From: Adineta ricciae
Taxonomy: Eukaryota; Rotifera; Eurotatoria; Adinetida; Adinetidae
Reading direction: 5' to 3'
Assembly: GCA_905250025.1 (NCBI GenBank)
Contig: CAJNOJ010000291.1
Span: 54,886-118,885 of the forward strand
Length of the DNA: 64,000 bases
Numbering within the stretch: position 1 is the first letter of the stretch; each line of letters opens with the position of its first letter. This document shows, in pieces, positions 1 through 12,558 of the stretch. The position numbers were made by a program, and so were the translations under genes. The notes beneath the pieces were generated by a model. It was given only the letters and a program-made list of their open reading frames with translations. It had not been told where the DNA came from and searched no databases.

Positions 1-1186
1 GTGTTCAAATAGAAGGCAGCACGATAAATCTAGAACCAAATAATGAGAAACCCTTATTCGAGATCCGTATAATAATCTATCCGTTTTGGTTCAGCAATAT
101 ACTCTCATCTTGGTATGATGGAACAATAAACTAGTATCTCATTATGATATATCAATTTAGCTTTGATGAACCCTCAGTTTCATGAACGCTTTGAATGCCA
201 AACCATTGAAGGGTTCGTCATATAGATATATATCCTTGAAAGGTTTATTGACAAATTTCTTAAGGGCAAGAGTTGATTATTATACGGATTTTTTTTCAGT
301 GTAGTATGCATATATGAGTGGATTGTAACTTTTTGGTGCAATTAGATTTTAAGTGCATTTGGCTAATAACACCAGTTTGCCTCGGCCGATTTCAACGATT
401 TTTTCAAAATGTTATAGTGCTTTGAACACCTCACTACCGTGCAAAATTTCAGGTCATTAACTCATGTTGTTACTGAACTGTAAAAAGTTTATGATGAAAA
501 AACGGCATTTTTTCATGAAGTATGCTACGAAGAGGAAATTTTTCGACTCTAAAGAGGCAAGAGGAAACGGAGATAATCAGTCTATTTTGTAAAGTTTTTG
601 ACACTATCGAAATATGCAACTGATTTGGGTTTGAATTTTCAGTGGTTCGTTCATCTACCGTTCACATTGTTTAACAGACACTTGTTCTTTTCCATGTAGA
701 GTGACGATTCGAAAGTTGTCTCATTTATAACTCTCGAACGGGTCGTCAGATTGAGTTCAAAGTTTTAGAGAATATGTAAAACAAAAAGTTCTATTAGTGG
801 TAAAAATATCCGCCTTTGGTTTCGTATCGCTCAAGAGAAATTGACATTATACTGAAAAATGTAGAGAGACATTCTTTCGAAAAATATGTAGTGACAATTA
901 CTCTATGTATAACTCGTGATTGGCTTAATTGTTTTCGCCTAAACTTATCCCATCGATACATCTCCTAGACGTGTATAACAGGTAAAAATTAAACTCTCTA
1001 TCTTTTATCATTTACACGATATTTACATCATATGATGCCCGCTAAATTCGTGAAATAACAGTTTTAGTAGTACATTTACCCTGAAAAAACTCGTATCTCA
1101 ACTAATATGCGACAAACTGTTGGGGAAGTTCTGCAAAGTAGCGTAGGTAAAGAGTGTATTAAAATTAGCTAGTCAGAAACTGTTTA
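1..1186. other. No gene seen; AT-rich spacer
   Basis: I see no coding exon here. A 15-base inverted match (ATCCGTATAATAATC near 64-78 and its complement near 275-289) hints at an old foldback element in the first 300 bases, but the arms do not align beyond it. Confidence 0.5.
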
Positions 1187-1657
1187 CACTCTAAATAAAA
1201 AACGTTAGGTGACCGAACTCATCAAAAGGATTTTGTAGATGTCAAAAGCTTCAGAATGCGTTGACAAATCGAAAGAAATGATTTTCAAAATCTACGAAAC
1301 CTAGAAAGGACCTGACCGCGGGTACGCATTCCGAACCATCGTCTACGAAACCTTTTTGAGTTTTGTACAGCAAAAAAAAGGTTCCGACAGAAAGTACGAA
1401 ACTTCGGGGTTCAGCACTATGGTTTTATACGAAAACGCTAAGGTTCCGTGGGCAAATAAGAAACCATTTTTCGCTGTATGAAACTTAAAATGGTTTCGTA
1501 GAGGATGGTTCGGAGCGTGTGCCCACGGTCAGATCCTTTTTAGGATTCGTAAATTTTGGAAACCATTTCTTTCGATTTGTCAACGCATGCTGAAGCTTTT
1601 GACATTTACGAAACTTCTTTCATGGGTTTGAACATATTACATTTTTTATTTAGAGTA
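1187..1657. mobile_element. Foldback MITE with long inverted arms
   Basis: The two halves are near-complementary. The left arm runs from about 1187 to 1440 and the right arm from about 1480 to 1657. Shared blocks include the terminal ACTCTAAATAAAAAA, then a segment with AAGCTTCAG, and a segment around CCGAACCATC. There is no coding capacity, so this is a non-autonomous DNA element. The same family begins again at 63782. Outer boundaries are estimated to within about 10 bases and no target-site duplication could be fixed. Confidence 0.75.
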
Positions 1658-2376
1658 CTCAAAGTTATAGCATATAAGCAACTAAGGTTACCCCTATAGT
1701 ACAGTATATAAAGACCTACGGCTACCATTCATCTAAATAAAACAGTTAACACGGCGCAGTACCTGCTAACTCTGTACGGAAACAATATCATCAGACCTCT
1801 CTTATTCCTCAAAAGAAATAAATAAACGTTATTTCATTTGAATGATGGAATCATTTGATAATTTATTCTAGTCTTTTACTCATACTTGATTTGCTTCCTC
1901 AGATCTCATCAAACGAACGCGTAGTCGTTCGCCGGTGTCCCTCCGAGCTCTCATTCACGGCTAGCCGCTGATCCATCATAAATTTCTATGATATTTTCAT
2001 ACTGAGACCGTCTGCAGTCGTAGTTATCAAAATTCTTCGTGACTGTATGATTCAGAGTCCATATTTTATTGTTCGCTTCGATTTAGGGAGCTAATAATGT
2101 GCAGAAGTTTTCCTCGAACTTCGAAGGGACATAAATATAGTCCTTCGAAAAGTCATTGGCACCAACTAGGACTCTTAAAAGCCTCATCTTCCAAGCAAAT
2201 TTCAAAAGAGACGCCTCATTATGCCTTTCATTTTTTATTAGTCGTCAAATTGAATAACTACCTTTCTTTTCATCATCGCTTCCACAGTGGTGACTTTCCA
2301 TTATTTCACTACCAAGAGAAATAAGATAAGAAACGTTGATGCTTTACCGCGAAAAGAGTAGCCATCATAGCACTTT
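1658..2376. other. No gene seen
   Basis: I see no recognisable exon, RNA gene or repeat. A 75-codon open frame at 2097-2324 resembles nothing I know and has no splice or domain support. Confidence 0.4.
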
Positions 2377-3225
2377 ATGTTATTAGAATACTATTTGTAT
2401 AGTAGAACTGCACCATGGAGATCACTAATTCTGGACTCTAGGTCGGTCACAAGTCCAGATAAAGGAGGAACGTTGGACGGAAGGGGTGCAGAAACCGCCG
2501 TCTGTAAAAAGAACAAGACGAGAGAAACCAACCATGAACGATTTAAGAGGAAATTCATACAGGGTTGGACGGCGCCCAGAAGAACGAGGTCCGCGTCCTC
2601 TGTTTACGTTAGTGACCAGGGCAGAGTCGATAAAGTGGCGACTGGAAAGAGCTCATATACGACAAAAAACTCAAAACAATCAGCTCGTGCCAAGAAGTCT
2701 TTGACAGTAGGAGCATGGAATGTGCAGGCCCTATGAACTGTTGGCAAATTAGAACTGTTACGAAACGAAGTGAAACGATTCAGGCATGATATAATTAGTA
2801 TTTGTGAAGTACGATGGACAGAAAAAAGTGAAACACCGAATGCGGGTTTCATCTAGTCAGAAGAAGAAACTGTACATATGAAGGGTGTCGGTTTCTTAGT
2901 AAGTGCACACGTAAAAAAGGCATTAATAGGATATAATCCAATCAGTCCACGAATAATTTCAGCGCGATTTGATGCAAAATCATTCAAAGATAACAGTCAA
3001 ACATGTATATGCACCAACTTCTGCATCATCAGAAGAAGACATTTAAGCATCCTATAGCGATATTGAAAAAGTAATAACGAAGACAGATAAAAAGGCTATA
3101 ATCATTAGGCTAGGAGGCTAGTACGGAAAATGTAGAGTGGAAATCAGTTAAGGATAAATACAGATATGGCGACAGAAATGAACGCGGAGAACGCCTCTTG
3201 GAATGTGCCACAGTACACGACCTCT
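2377..3225 (+). pseudogene. Degenerate non-LTR retrotransposon endonuclease region
   Basis: From about 2700 the plus-strand translation follows the start of an APE-type endonuclease of LINE elements. It shows TVGAWNVQAL, then a stop codon, then GKLELLRNEVKRF, EVRWTEKSETPN, GVGFLVSAHVKKALIGYNP and SPRIISARFDAK. Proteins of this kind are often mislabelled craniofacial development protein 2. In-frame stops (about 2734 and 2854) and later frame shifts show it is dead. The reverse transcriptase half is absent: homology fades near 3225, where the sequence has a single undetermined base (3226). The upstream part (2377-2690) is open in the same frame and may be the element's N-terminal region. Confidence 0.75.
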
Positions 3226-3547
3226 NCGTGTCGGATTATTCGACCGAATTATGTTTCTATAGATAGTTTTTATGCTGAACAAGAAAAACATAAATCGGGA
3301 TTGATCAATAGTCAACATTAGGTAAACGAATCCAGTTTCTGAAAACTAAGCTGGTTTTTCTCACATAAAACATACCATTAGTATTGCCAGTTTTTCTCTT
3401 ATGAAAGAGGTTTAAAAATCCTTTTAAAAATATACTGTTTTACACTGTTTTGATAAGCTCTATCCAACCACACATAAGCCATCGAGAAAAAAAAGTTGCT
3501 CAAATTTTGCGTTGCGCGCATCTTGGAAGATATTAAATCTTACTTAC

Positions 3548-5152
3548 AAGATGTTCTACTAGGAGTGGAATAGTGCGCACAATACGTGAACTGGAAGTGT
3601 CGAGAATAACATATTGACAAAATGCCGAGGAACTTCCAAGATTCATTGGTGCTCGACATGTTATTGTATCATTTATTGAGCATTTAAAACGATTGTGAGC
3701 ATCGAGAAATAAACAACTCTCATTGAATGTTTCATCATCATCGAATGGACAGTCTCGTATGCCATCAACTAGACGATGTTTTGAGATACATTTTGTTGAA
3801 TTCAAACATTGGTATAGGGTTGGATGATTGCAAAAATAAGTCGCGTTCGGTATCACTAGACACCTGCGAAATTTTTCTTCGACAATATTCAGACGTGCTG
3901 CAAAAACAATCGCGCTCTCTGCTTCGAAACCAAACTCATGAAAACGACGACAAGCTGAATCGTTTAAATAAATTGTAGCTGGAAGAAAATCACGGCAAAG
4001 TGTTTCATCGTAGCATATATAGGTTGGTAAAAGAGAGTCTCCGGAGTTCTTGTGTAGATCGCTTGTATTGAACAGAAAGCGTACATGTCCAAAGAGAATA
4101 GGGCCAGGAGGAAATTCATATATAGATGGACATTCTTTTCGCATGCAACTGCTTTCTAAACAAACATTTTTACACGAACTGATTCCAATTAAACAACCCA
4201 AAATTTTTGCACAATTATCAGTAATCAATGATTCGTTACGGACAGCTGGGAACCAAGATTCTGTCTCCCATCGACACCGGTAACTGAGACTAAAAAGAAT
4301 ACTTTCGCTCGGATCGCATGTAGACTCTTTACATCGAAAAGTAGGATCGTTATAGCAAAAACTGTACTGAAACGCATGATAAATTTCGTCTGTTCCATCT
4401 TGACAATCTGGATTCATTTCATCATCAAAGGCGAAATCTTCTGGAATGCATTGACCATTGTAACATCGATATTCATTCGAAGCACATTCATTTATTTCAA
4501 GTTGCCAACAATTCGATTCATCAGATCCATCGAGACAATCCATTTTCTTATTACAAATGTCGCGCCAGTCTAAATACGACGAAACTGACATACAATTATG
4601 ATCTTTATAATATGTTATCTTTGTATCAGTTGTAACAAAGGGTCTATTTCTAAAGTAGAAATATATAATCTGGTCCAGTGATTGACCAGGTGTCAAATCG
4701 AATCTAAAGCGACAGAAGGGCCCAAACCAATTTGATGTACAGTTGTAGAATAACATTTCTTTTTCGCACAACGATGACTGCGAAACATTTTCCAGAAACA
4801 TTTGATAGTATTCAACCAGTTCGATAGGAGCTGACCAAGATAATAACATCAGACTACTTATATTTTGATTTCGTAATTCACCGAAAGTATAGTTAAAATG
4901 ATTAGAATTAGAAAATTTATCATCGACGAGGAGAATATCATCTTCTAATGGTCGAAGACAATATGGAATTATTTTATGTGCATGTTTATACGGAAGAACA
5001 TAAAAAAGACCTTTGAAAATAAAGTCCGGTACATAATATAAAAGACAATATCCGTTTTGATGTCGATCAGTATTGTACATATTCATTTCATATTCTGGTA
5101 TTGCTTGAACATACCATATAATTAAAACATATGTTAGCAGCATCTTCAGCAT
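3548..5152 (-). CDS. LDL-receptor class A domain surface protein, 3' part missing
   Basis: A 535-codon exon. The open frame extends upstream to 5236, but those codons lie in a MITE. I chose the ATG at 5152 because it is followed by a signal peptide (MLKMLLTYVLIIWYVQA). LDLa-like modules with the acidic calcium-binding pattern lie at about residues 187-215 (CLDGSDESNC), 223-256 (CYNGQCIP then DCQDGTDE) and 441-480 (weaker). Many cysteines and N-glycosylation sequons suggest an extracellular protein. Bdelloid relatives of this architecture usually continue into membrane segments. Here the exon ends at a good donor (GTAAGT, 3547-3542) and no continuation was found in the 3 kb downstream, where LINE debris lies. 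The gene is therefore truncated, or its 3' exons are elsewhere. Ligand unknown. Confidence 0.7.
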
Positions 5153-5166
5153 AGAAAATACCCTAG

Positions 5167-5450
5167 CAGACAAGAATTTGAAAAAAATCGTGCAAACGTA
5201 CAGTCGGGAACCCCGACTGTGAACTAAGCACGTCAACTGATAAAATGTAAAAAAAGCCGTTTTTAACGTGTAATTGGCACTTTTACAACGTCAAAACGCT
5301 ACAAATTTGTTTTTCTCAGTGTTTTAACGGTGTGAAAGTGCCAACTACGCGTTAAAAGCGGTCTTTTTGGAGTTTTATTAGTTGACACGTTTAGCTCATA
5401 GTCGAGCTTCCCGACTGTACGTTTGCCCGCGTTCTTCCAAAATCTTGTCG
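5167..5450. mobile_element. Inverted-repeat MITE upstream of the LDLa gene
   Basis: Left arm from CAGACAAGAATTTG (5167) and right arm ending CTTGTCGG pair over about 120 bases. The arms share GCAAACGTACAGTCGGGAA, GTCAACT and AGTTGGCACTTT-type blocks. The element starts about 15 bases upstream of the chosen start codon of the LDLa gene, so it occupies the place of its promoter or 5' UTR. A similar left end (GCAGACAAGAAT) occurs at about 9320. No coding capacity; target duplication unclear. Confidence 0.75.
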
Positions 5451-7063
5451 GTTATGATATATCATTTGGAGCATTCATCCCATTCCGCGATTTGAAACAT
5501 TGCGGAACTGGATCCGCTCCTATAATCAGTTCCATCGATCGTGGAAATGCGTTAAATTGCCACAGCATCTAGTTCTAGATAGGAGTGAACTATTTAATTT
5601 AATTCTACCGAATTAACGGGTTACACTTCAGCTAGGCAGTGTTTTACTCCGGTCGTGCGATATTAACCATGTACCTTTAAGTTTTCGTTCATGAATCTAT
5701 AGTTGCGGAGTCAGAATGGATGAGGGTGAGGGTGTTTTGAAGATCTCAAGATAGTAATAGACCAACCGATTCCGGAATCGGTCGACGTCGCTGGAATTAG
5801 TATCGTCAATTCCAGGATTGGCTAGAATTAGCGCAGTCGAATGCGAAATTAAGTGATATGTCAATTTAATGCATTTCTAGAGTCGATCGGAACTGAATCC
5901 CGATCTGGATTTACTTCCACAATGTTCACCATCGCAAAATAGAATATATTCTCATCATTTCATAAAAGTATACCGAGCTATCAACAAAATTTATATCATG
6001 ATATATGATTTTCCTACAAATAAAGATTATATTTCATCAATGAAATAACATGTCTGACAATTTTATTTCCTACTTTTTTATGTGTTACGCAAATAAATCG
6101 ATGAAAATAAATATACCATACACATAGCTAATAATAAGGAATCTCGTATTCCACCCAAGTCAAAAAGCTTTTAGCGCAATCCTTGCATCACTCAGAATGT
6201 GGAACACGATAGAACTAAACACATTCGCCATGATGCGACCTGCCGGTGGACCACGCCACGTTTTAACAAGAAAGTCTATAGAAAATCACTTTCTTTTGCT
6301 TTTTTTAAATTAGGAACTGAAACATAGGGGGTCATTTCTGCCGTCTTTAGTACTTTATTTGAATCTTTCCACTCAAAGCATAACATATGATCGATGATTA
6401 ACGGGTAGTAATTTTGTAATAAAGAGCTCTTATAAAGAATAATTAACTGTTAATGGTCTGATCTCCAATTATGTTCAAAGATTTAAATACTTTCTTCTAC
6501 ATTTTCTTTTCTGTCTTAAGAATGACTCTACTTGAGTCGAAACGTCGACTTTCAATACATAAATAAATAATGTTTTTCACTGGTGTAAAATCACTTCTCT
6601 TTATTACAGGATTTGAAGAAGATAAAAAATAGCATATTCACAACCAAAACTAACAAAAGTTTATCATTTAAATGTCTAATCAGAAACTTGTCTTTCTTTT
6701 ATTGTTTATCATCTTCCTCCTCTATGTGATGAACGTTATGTGAACTAGAATACGAATCGAAAACATCTCTTTTTTCAATCATTATCCATTAGTAAACTAA
6801 CTACAAGCTTCATTGCTCAGTTTAGAAAATTTTCGTTGGCATCGGAGATCCTACTCAAGCTTCGGAATAATTACTGAGAGCAGCAACGACATATAGACCA
6901 ATAAGTTAATAATCTTATCTATGGTGTTTGATTTCGTTCACATTTTATGAAAAGTAGTGATTTTCACTTTTCGAGAACAAGAAAAAGATATTTCGTTTTT
7001 TACACGTTGATCTTGTTAATTGCATATTTTTCATATGTGTACCAATTCTTTTTTAATAGCATT
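5451..7063. other. No gene seen; intergenic
   Basis: AT-rich sequence without recognisable exons. It separates the divergent LDLa gene and the 3' end of the PDZ gene. Confidence 0.4.
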
Positions 7064-9038
7064 TTAGTCAATTTGCCACTATACATAGTAAACAAAATAG
7101 TATAACTTCCAGATTGTATTATTCCTAAAGAATACTGGCTTACTCGTAATGTTCCCCCTGTTCTGCCACAATTATCACGTGCTATTTGACTCGTTCTACT
7201 TTGCTGACGTCGTATTCTTTCTTCATGAGCACCTCCTAGAAACAACATATTACAAGAATAAGACACATGAAAAATGTTAATTAAAAGAATAATCAATAAC
7301 TTACGAATCGCTGCTTGTTCAACTTTCAATTCCTCTGCAGTTTTCGGTTTAATACCAGCATTTGGATTAGTATTATTTACTTGTGCCTAAGAAAATTCGA
7401 AAAATTAATATTTAAAAATAAACAATAGAGTGTTGAGCCTGTATTAAATCACTGACATAAAAACTCACTAATATAGTCTAATATTTAATACGATACATTG
7501 GATTATGAGAGGAATGCTTTTAAAGTCATGCTTACTTTAAGACTTTGACTGCTTTGATTCACTTGACGATTAGTTTTCGGTTGTGTCATTGGTGTTCTGA
7601 AAATATAGTTCTATATAAAAATTTAACAAGGTAACGATCATATTCACCCAATAGCATTTGCTTGCGACTCCTCATTTGGCAGAGGCCCTGTTGAATGACT
7701 GATATTGCGACCATTTAACAAACGATTGTTGCGATGTTTGCCACGATTTTCATATCTTTGATAATCTAAGATGATCGTAGAAAAGCTAGTTGTTTCATAT
7801 TCTTCCTAGATACCGTCAAAATCGAATGCTGTAATAATAAGACCCTCTTCATTACGCATTGTATTGATTGGCACATGATATTCATCACTAGGCACAGATA
7901 TCATACTGTGACACTTGTACGATGTAGTTTCATAATTGTTTTTATTGACTTCAACAGGCTCTTATCAAACGAAATGAGATTCATTTTTAAAAAAAGAAAG
8001 TGACAATTAGGGATACGCTACTTTGATCGTTTGAGCCAAATGGGTCGTATTGTCCTTCACGTAACACAGGTCGTTTAGTTTGTCTACAAGAAGCAGAAGT
8101 TAAACACTATGCCTGACATGAATTTTAAAGAACGTTCACATCCGTTTCGTGCATCTTGTATGTCCAACATATAATTTAATCGTTTGACTTTCTGTGCAGG
8201 CTAATTGTATACATTTTTGAGCATATTCAAATGTTACAAATCGTAAATCGTACGTGTTCGACTGAAATGCATTGTTTATTCAAAAAAAGGACTAACTCTA
8301 ATCGTTTTACTGTAGAAGAGATTTGTAATAATCGATCACCGATGTCTAATTGTTTATTAGTCTGATATTTACTTATGTCGGTGATAAATATGCCATGATC
8401 GCTGTAGAAGTAACAATCAAGCCAATTAAATAAAGGTGAAAAGAATCATATTGATAATTACTTTATAAAGTATTCACTTCCAATTCCACCTTCAATATAA
8501 ATATTTAATCTTCCATTATGCGTCAATTCAATCTCTTCACTATATTCTGGTGCGAGACGTCGAATCAACTGAGCATATAATAAATAAAGATTCTGATATA
8601 TACATTTGATGCTGCTTACCAGTTGCACTTTCTGACCCGATGATTTCAAAATATCAACGGCAGTTTGATGTTTTATATTATTGAAACAGAAATTATTCAC
8701 ACGTAATATTCTATCATATGGTCTAAAGTAACAAATAAAAAAATCATTGTTGTGATGGAAAGCACTTCCTTACTTTAATTGTTTATTTCTATATGCAAGA
8801 CCATATTCAGTAATACTCGTTACAATAACAGATGTGAAACGATGATTCATGAACGATACATCAATCCCTCCTGCAATAGTGAATCCTAATGGTTCATGGT
8901 CACCGTTTATCTATGGAAAAGAGTACAATGAAAATAAGCTGGAAATAAACATTTAAAAATTATGATACAAACTCTTTCAAGAATAATTTCTTTTTCTTTC
9001 CAGTGATCTTTATAATCGAAACGTATCATGTCAGACAT
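7064..9038 (-). CDS. Two-PDZ-domain protein, Discs-large-like (13 exons, 400 aa)
   Basis: I assembled this from splice sites. Exons: 9038-8973, 8910-8774, 8722-8620, 8568-8462, 8401-8311, 8261-8140, 8083-8022, 7960-7814, 7765-7648, 7596-7536, 7386-7305, 7235-7144 and 7078-7064. Every GT-AG junction keeps phase and the sum is 401 codons. PDZ1 (about 15-104) shows the carboxylate-binding loop LGFTIAGG and the end PYDRILRVNNFCFN...AVDILK. PDZ2 (about 112-203) shows IYIEGGIG, GIFITDI, LDIGDRLLQIS and TIKLYV. This spacing resembles PDZ1-PDZ2 of DLG/PSD-95 scaffolds, which bind C-termini of membrane proteins at junctions or synapses. The rest is polar, rich in Asn, Gln and Arg, with no SH3 or guanylate-kinase domain, so this is a short PDZ-only protein or a partial MAGUK. 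The last exon (five codons) is the least certain. Confidence 0.75.
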
Positions 9039-9390
9039 AATATTTGATCAATGATATTTGCGAGCACTTCACTTACGCAAATCTATAATATATTAAAAGT
9101 ATACGTGAAGCCAAAATTATTGTTTTTTTTTGGAAAAAGAAAAATATTTAACAAGAATCGAGGTAAGAAGAAACGAATAAAAAATACTTATATTTGCTGA
9201 GAATGAAAAAGTATGTTTTTATAAAATATGTAAAGTGTTTTTTCGAAGATTAATCGTCTTTTCAATTGATCGCTACGATGAAACAGAGCATGTTACCACA
9301 TGACCATTATAGTACCTAAGCAGACAAGAATCGCCAAAAACGCGTTTTCACGCCAAGAAACATCGCTTTCGGAGTGATTAATCGCGTGTG
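9039..9390. other. Intergenic, with a possible element end
   Basis: At about 9321 the sequence GCAGACAAGAATCGCC resembles the left end of the MITE at 5167. I found no convincing partner end, so the outer element is not called. Confidence 0.3.
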
Positions 9391-11269
9391 CACTGATAAA
9401 AATTTTCGTAGAATGATAAACCCTCAAAAAAGGGTTTATAACTGAAAACTTCGTTTATCAACGTGATCTACCCCTTGATCAACCCTTTTTTCTTGATAAA
9501 CCTCAAAAAGGTATATGTCACAGTTGACATGAGAATCTAGTTGAATTTGGAATGCGCGAAAAACAATAGAATAGAAAAAAAATGATCTATTTTTTCTGCT
9601 CTACAGTTTCTGTATCCCCATGTCCCGCATCAAAACTCTTTCGATTGAAAAATAAAATCGTCATTTTTTTCTAATTTTTCAATGTCCCGCTGCTCGAAAA
9701 CAAAACTATTTGTTTAACAAAAGTAAAACTACTTGTTTTTTTCTCTCTCTCTCTCTCTACAGTTTCTATATTCCCATGTCCCGCATCAAAACTCTTTCGA
9801 TTGAAAAATAAAATCGTCATATTTTTTTCAAGTTCTTCAATGTCCCGCACATCCCGCTGCTCGAATAAATTTATTGACATAAAGAAAATTCACCAATTTT
9901 TTTCATCTCTGTAAAAGTTTCAATGTCCCACATATCGCCGCCCTGGAAAGAAAACAGAGTCAGCATAAGCTACCTAAATAAATCAAAATTTTCTTTATCA
10001 TTTTCAATCTTTCATCGAAACAGCATGTGATTAATCGTTAATTTATCTCTATGTTGGGTATATGGATTAAGAAGCTAATGTCGAAGTTCATATAGGAAGG
10101 AAGAAAGCAGATAATTGTTGTATATGAAGAGGAAGAGACAGAGAGAAGAGGAAAAGTATACAATCATAGATTGTCATAATACCAAATATCTATAGTTTGA
10201 AACTTAAATTCAACAGTCTACCCTTCCGTTCAATTATTCGAGCATTCGTATACTTGCGAGGGAGTAAAAGGGTTCTGACGGGACATCATTTCAGTGAGGA
10301 TGAACAGAAGAGTTTTGAAAGCAGTCGAATATTCAAATAATTGAAAAAAGACTACAAAAATAGTTGAATAGTTGAGCNTCACCCCTTTTTTCTTGATAAC
10401 CCTCAAAAAGGTATATGTCACAGTTGACATGAGAATCTAGTTGAGTTTGGAATGCGCGAAAAACAATAGAAGAGAAAATAGAATAGAAAAAAAATTATCT
10501 ATTTTTTTCTGCTCTACAGTTTCTATATCCCCATGTCCCGCATCAAAATTCTTTCGGTTGAAAAATAAAATCGTCATTTTTTTTTCAAGTTCTTCAATGT
10601 CCCGCACGTCCCGCTGGTCGAATAAATTTATTGACATAGAGAAAATTCAACAATTTTTTTCATCTCTGAAAAAGTTTCAATGTCCCATATATCGCCGCCC
10701 TGGAAAGAAAACAGACTCAGCATAAGCTACCTAGATAAATCAAAATTTTCTTTATCATTTTCAATCTTTCATCGAAACAACATGTGATTAATCGTTAAAA
10801 CTTTTTACCATTTTATAGAATTCTCAACGATCTTTCGAAATTTCAAAATATTTCCGTACACAATTATAGATTCCGTCTATTTCTCTTTCAAACGTAGAAA
10901 AATATAGCTTTATATATTATTTTGATATTTATGTACATTCCAATCTCAACAAAATTCTCTAACCGACTGTGCCATATATTAACCTTTGCAAACTGATAAA
11001 CCCAACAGTGTATTGTCTCGTGATAAACCCTTTTCCCGTTGATCAACTGAATCAACCCTCAAACTCAGAGTTTATCATCATTTCCAAGAAACCTTTCGAT
11101 TACAATTGATCCAGTTGATCAACGAGAAAATGGTTTATCAAAAGACGATAAACTGTTAGGTTTATCAAGAAAAAAGGTTGATCAAGGGGTAGATCACGTT
11201 GATAAACGAATTTTTCAGTTATAGACCCTTTTTTGAGGGTTTATTATTCTACGAAAATTTTTATCAGTG
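9391..11269. mobile_element. DNA element with about 115-bp terminal inverted repeats
   Basis: The left end from 9391 (CACTGATAAAAATTTTCGTA) and the reverse complement of the sequence ending at 11269 match almost base for base for about 115 bases. The arms are full of TTGATCAA and TTTATCA words and so can fold on themselves. A second, internal foldback lies at about 10985-11180. No transposase was recognised. Two related open frames on the minus strand (9671-9880 and 10437-10637) belong to the duplicated interior and may be non-coding. The interior contains a single-N join at 10378, so the true length may be shorter than 1.9 kb. Confidence 0.7.
9479..10797. repeat. Duplicated block around single-N join at 10378
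   Basis: Sequence starting at 10379, directly after the N, repeats 9479-10040 with a few percent differences and an internal deletion of about 150 bases. Copy 1 has its own internal direct repeat of about 65 bases (near 9603 and 9757) bracketing a CT microsatellite at 9748-9763. The copies diverge abruptly after about 10020 and 10797. The layout suits two haplotype contigs joined end to end. Confidence 0.75.
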
Positions 11270-11742
11270 TAGAAAAAAATGGACGTGAAAGCACAGAGAT
11301 TCTGATTGTTTTCGGCGAACAAGCACGCAAAATGATAATCTCCATCACTTCTTAGTGTATAGTTGCATAGAAAAGCGGTTTTATTGCCGTGTACACGCTG
11401 ACTTTCTCAAATGTGCGTGTTTTCAGTGCAAATTTGCAATTTTAAGGCGTTTTCACGCCTACTTTCTCTATGAAACTTACCGATATATAATACACCATGT
11501 GAATATATCGCCTAATTATAATTCTGAAGCGTTTACACGTAAACTACATGCTGTTGTGGTATCTACGATAATCCAACAAAAAACACATTACCTGTGAGAA
11601 TTTTTCCTCTGATCTTCAGTCAAAATTTCTTAACATTTTAACAAATTTAGAGTTTCATCGCGAATTCTTTTATCTCACTGCACACGTAGAATACCTTCGG
11701 ACAGAATTCGATATTTTTTTGAGCCGATTCGTTTCAACGTAG
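11270..11742. other. No gene seen
   Basis: AT-rich; the only open frame (11355-11597) has no recognisable content. Confidence 0.35.
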
Positions 11743-12557
11743 GTTCCAATCATAAAAACTTTTCGCTCCATTCACACCCATACCCTCAAAATTTTGTGAC
11801 GAGACTACTATCCTCCTGAATTCGGTGAAAGGGTTGGTTTGGAACTTGCCAGGAAAAAAAGATCGTTCGTACCGTCAAGCATCCTGTCAAAGTGAATGTC
11901 TGAGGTTGTTTCTCAAGTAAAGGTTTCGGTCGCATCGCCTGCTTCCCACAAAATCTTGACGCAAAGATTATGTGCAGTGTGAGAGTCATGGAGATTTCGT
12001 TTTATGTTATTAATCAAAATAAACTCTTCGCTTTTATATAATGTGAAGGTTTTCATTTGATCATCATGCTTAGTAAAATAAGAGGTGGACGAAGATTTTT
12101 GTCGGCTACTGTATTTATTATTTCCAAATTACGAATGCGTGTAAATATTCTTGCAGAAGAGATTTTGACCATTGATGACACTCCTGCTGTCAAGAGCAAG
12201 GCGGTATCTGTGCGAGCACATAGAATGCTTTTAATCAAAATGACATGAATGTCATCAATAAGATTCTGTTAGTTTTGAACTCTCCATATTCTTTTCTTCT
12301 TACAAATTTCAACCAAAGTTGTTTATTCTACTTAGAATATCAAAAATGTAGATCTTGACATATTATTGAGAACCTTTGCATTACTCATTATTTATAGAGG
12401 TCGTAAAATATGAAAAATAAATGTGTATCTGTCATATTCAAATATTTCTATATGAAATTCATTTTCTATATATTAAATTAAACAAGAAAATATATTTGAG
12501 AATTAAATATGAATTATGTTCTTTTTATGTTCAATCAATGTTTTCGAGTTATTCGAT
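11743..12557. repeat. Duplicated 815-bp block, copy 1
   Basis: This block is followed by one N (12558) and then an equally long, highly similar copy. Short open frames on both strands differ between copies by mostly amino-acid-changing substitutions, so I see no sign of a conserved protein. It probably lies in the 3' flank of the GPCR gene. Confidence 0.75.
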
Positions 12558-12558
12558 N

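Noticed and set aside
1-300. Possible foldback element
   Set aside because: Only a 15-base inverted match and one shorter pair were found; the arms do not align further.
7806-7808. TAG in the PDZ gene suggesting a pseudogene
   Set aside because: The stop falls inside a 48-base GT-AG intron (7813-7766) that restores phase, so no lesion is needed.
9671-10637. Two similar minus-strand frames beginning MSINLF as a small gene family
   Set aside because: They exist because the block is duplicated around the N. The frame is short, lies inside a transposon, and is bordered by stops and microsatellite sequence.
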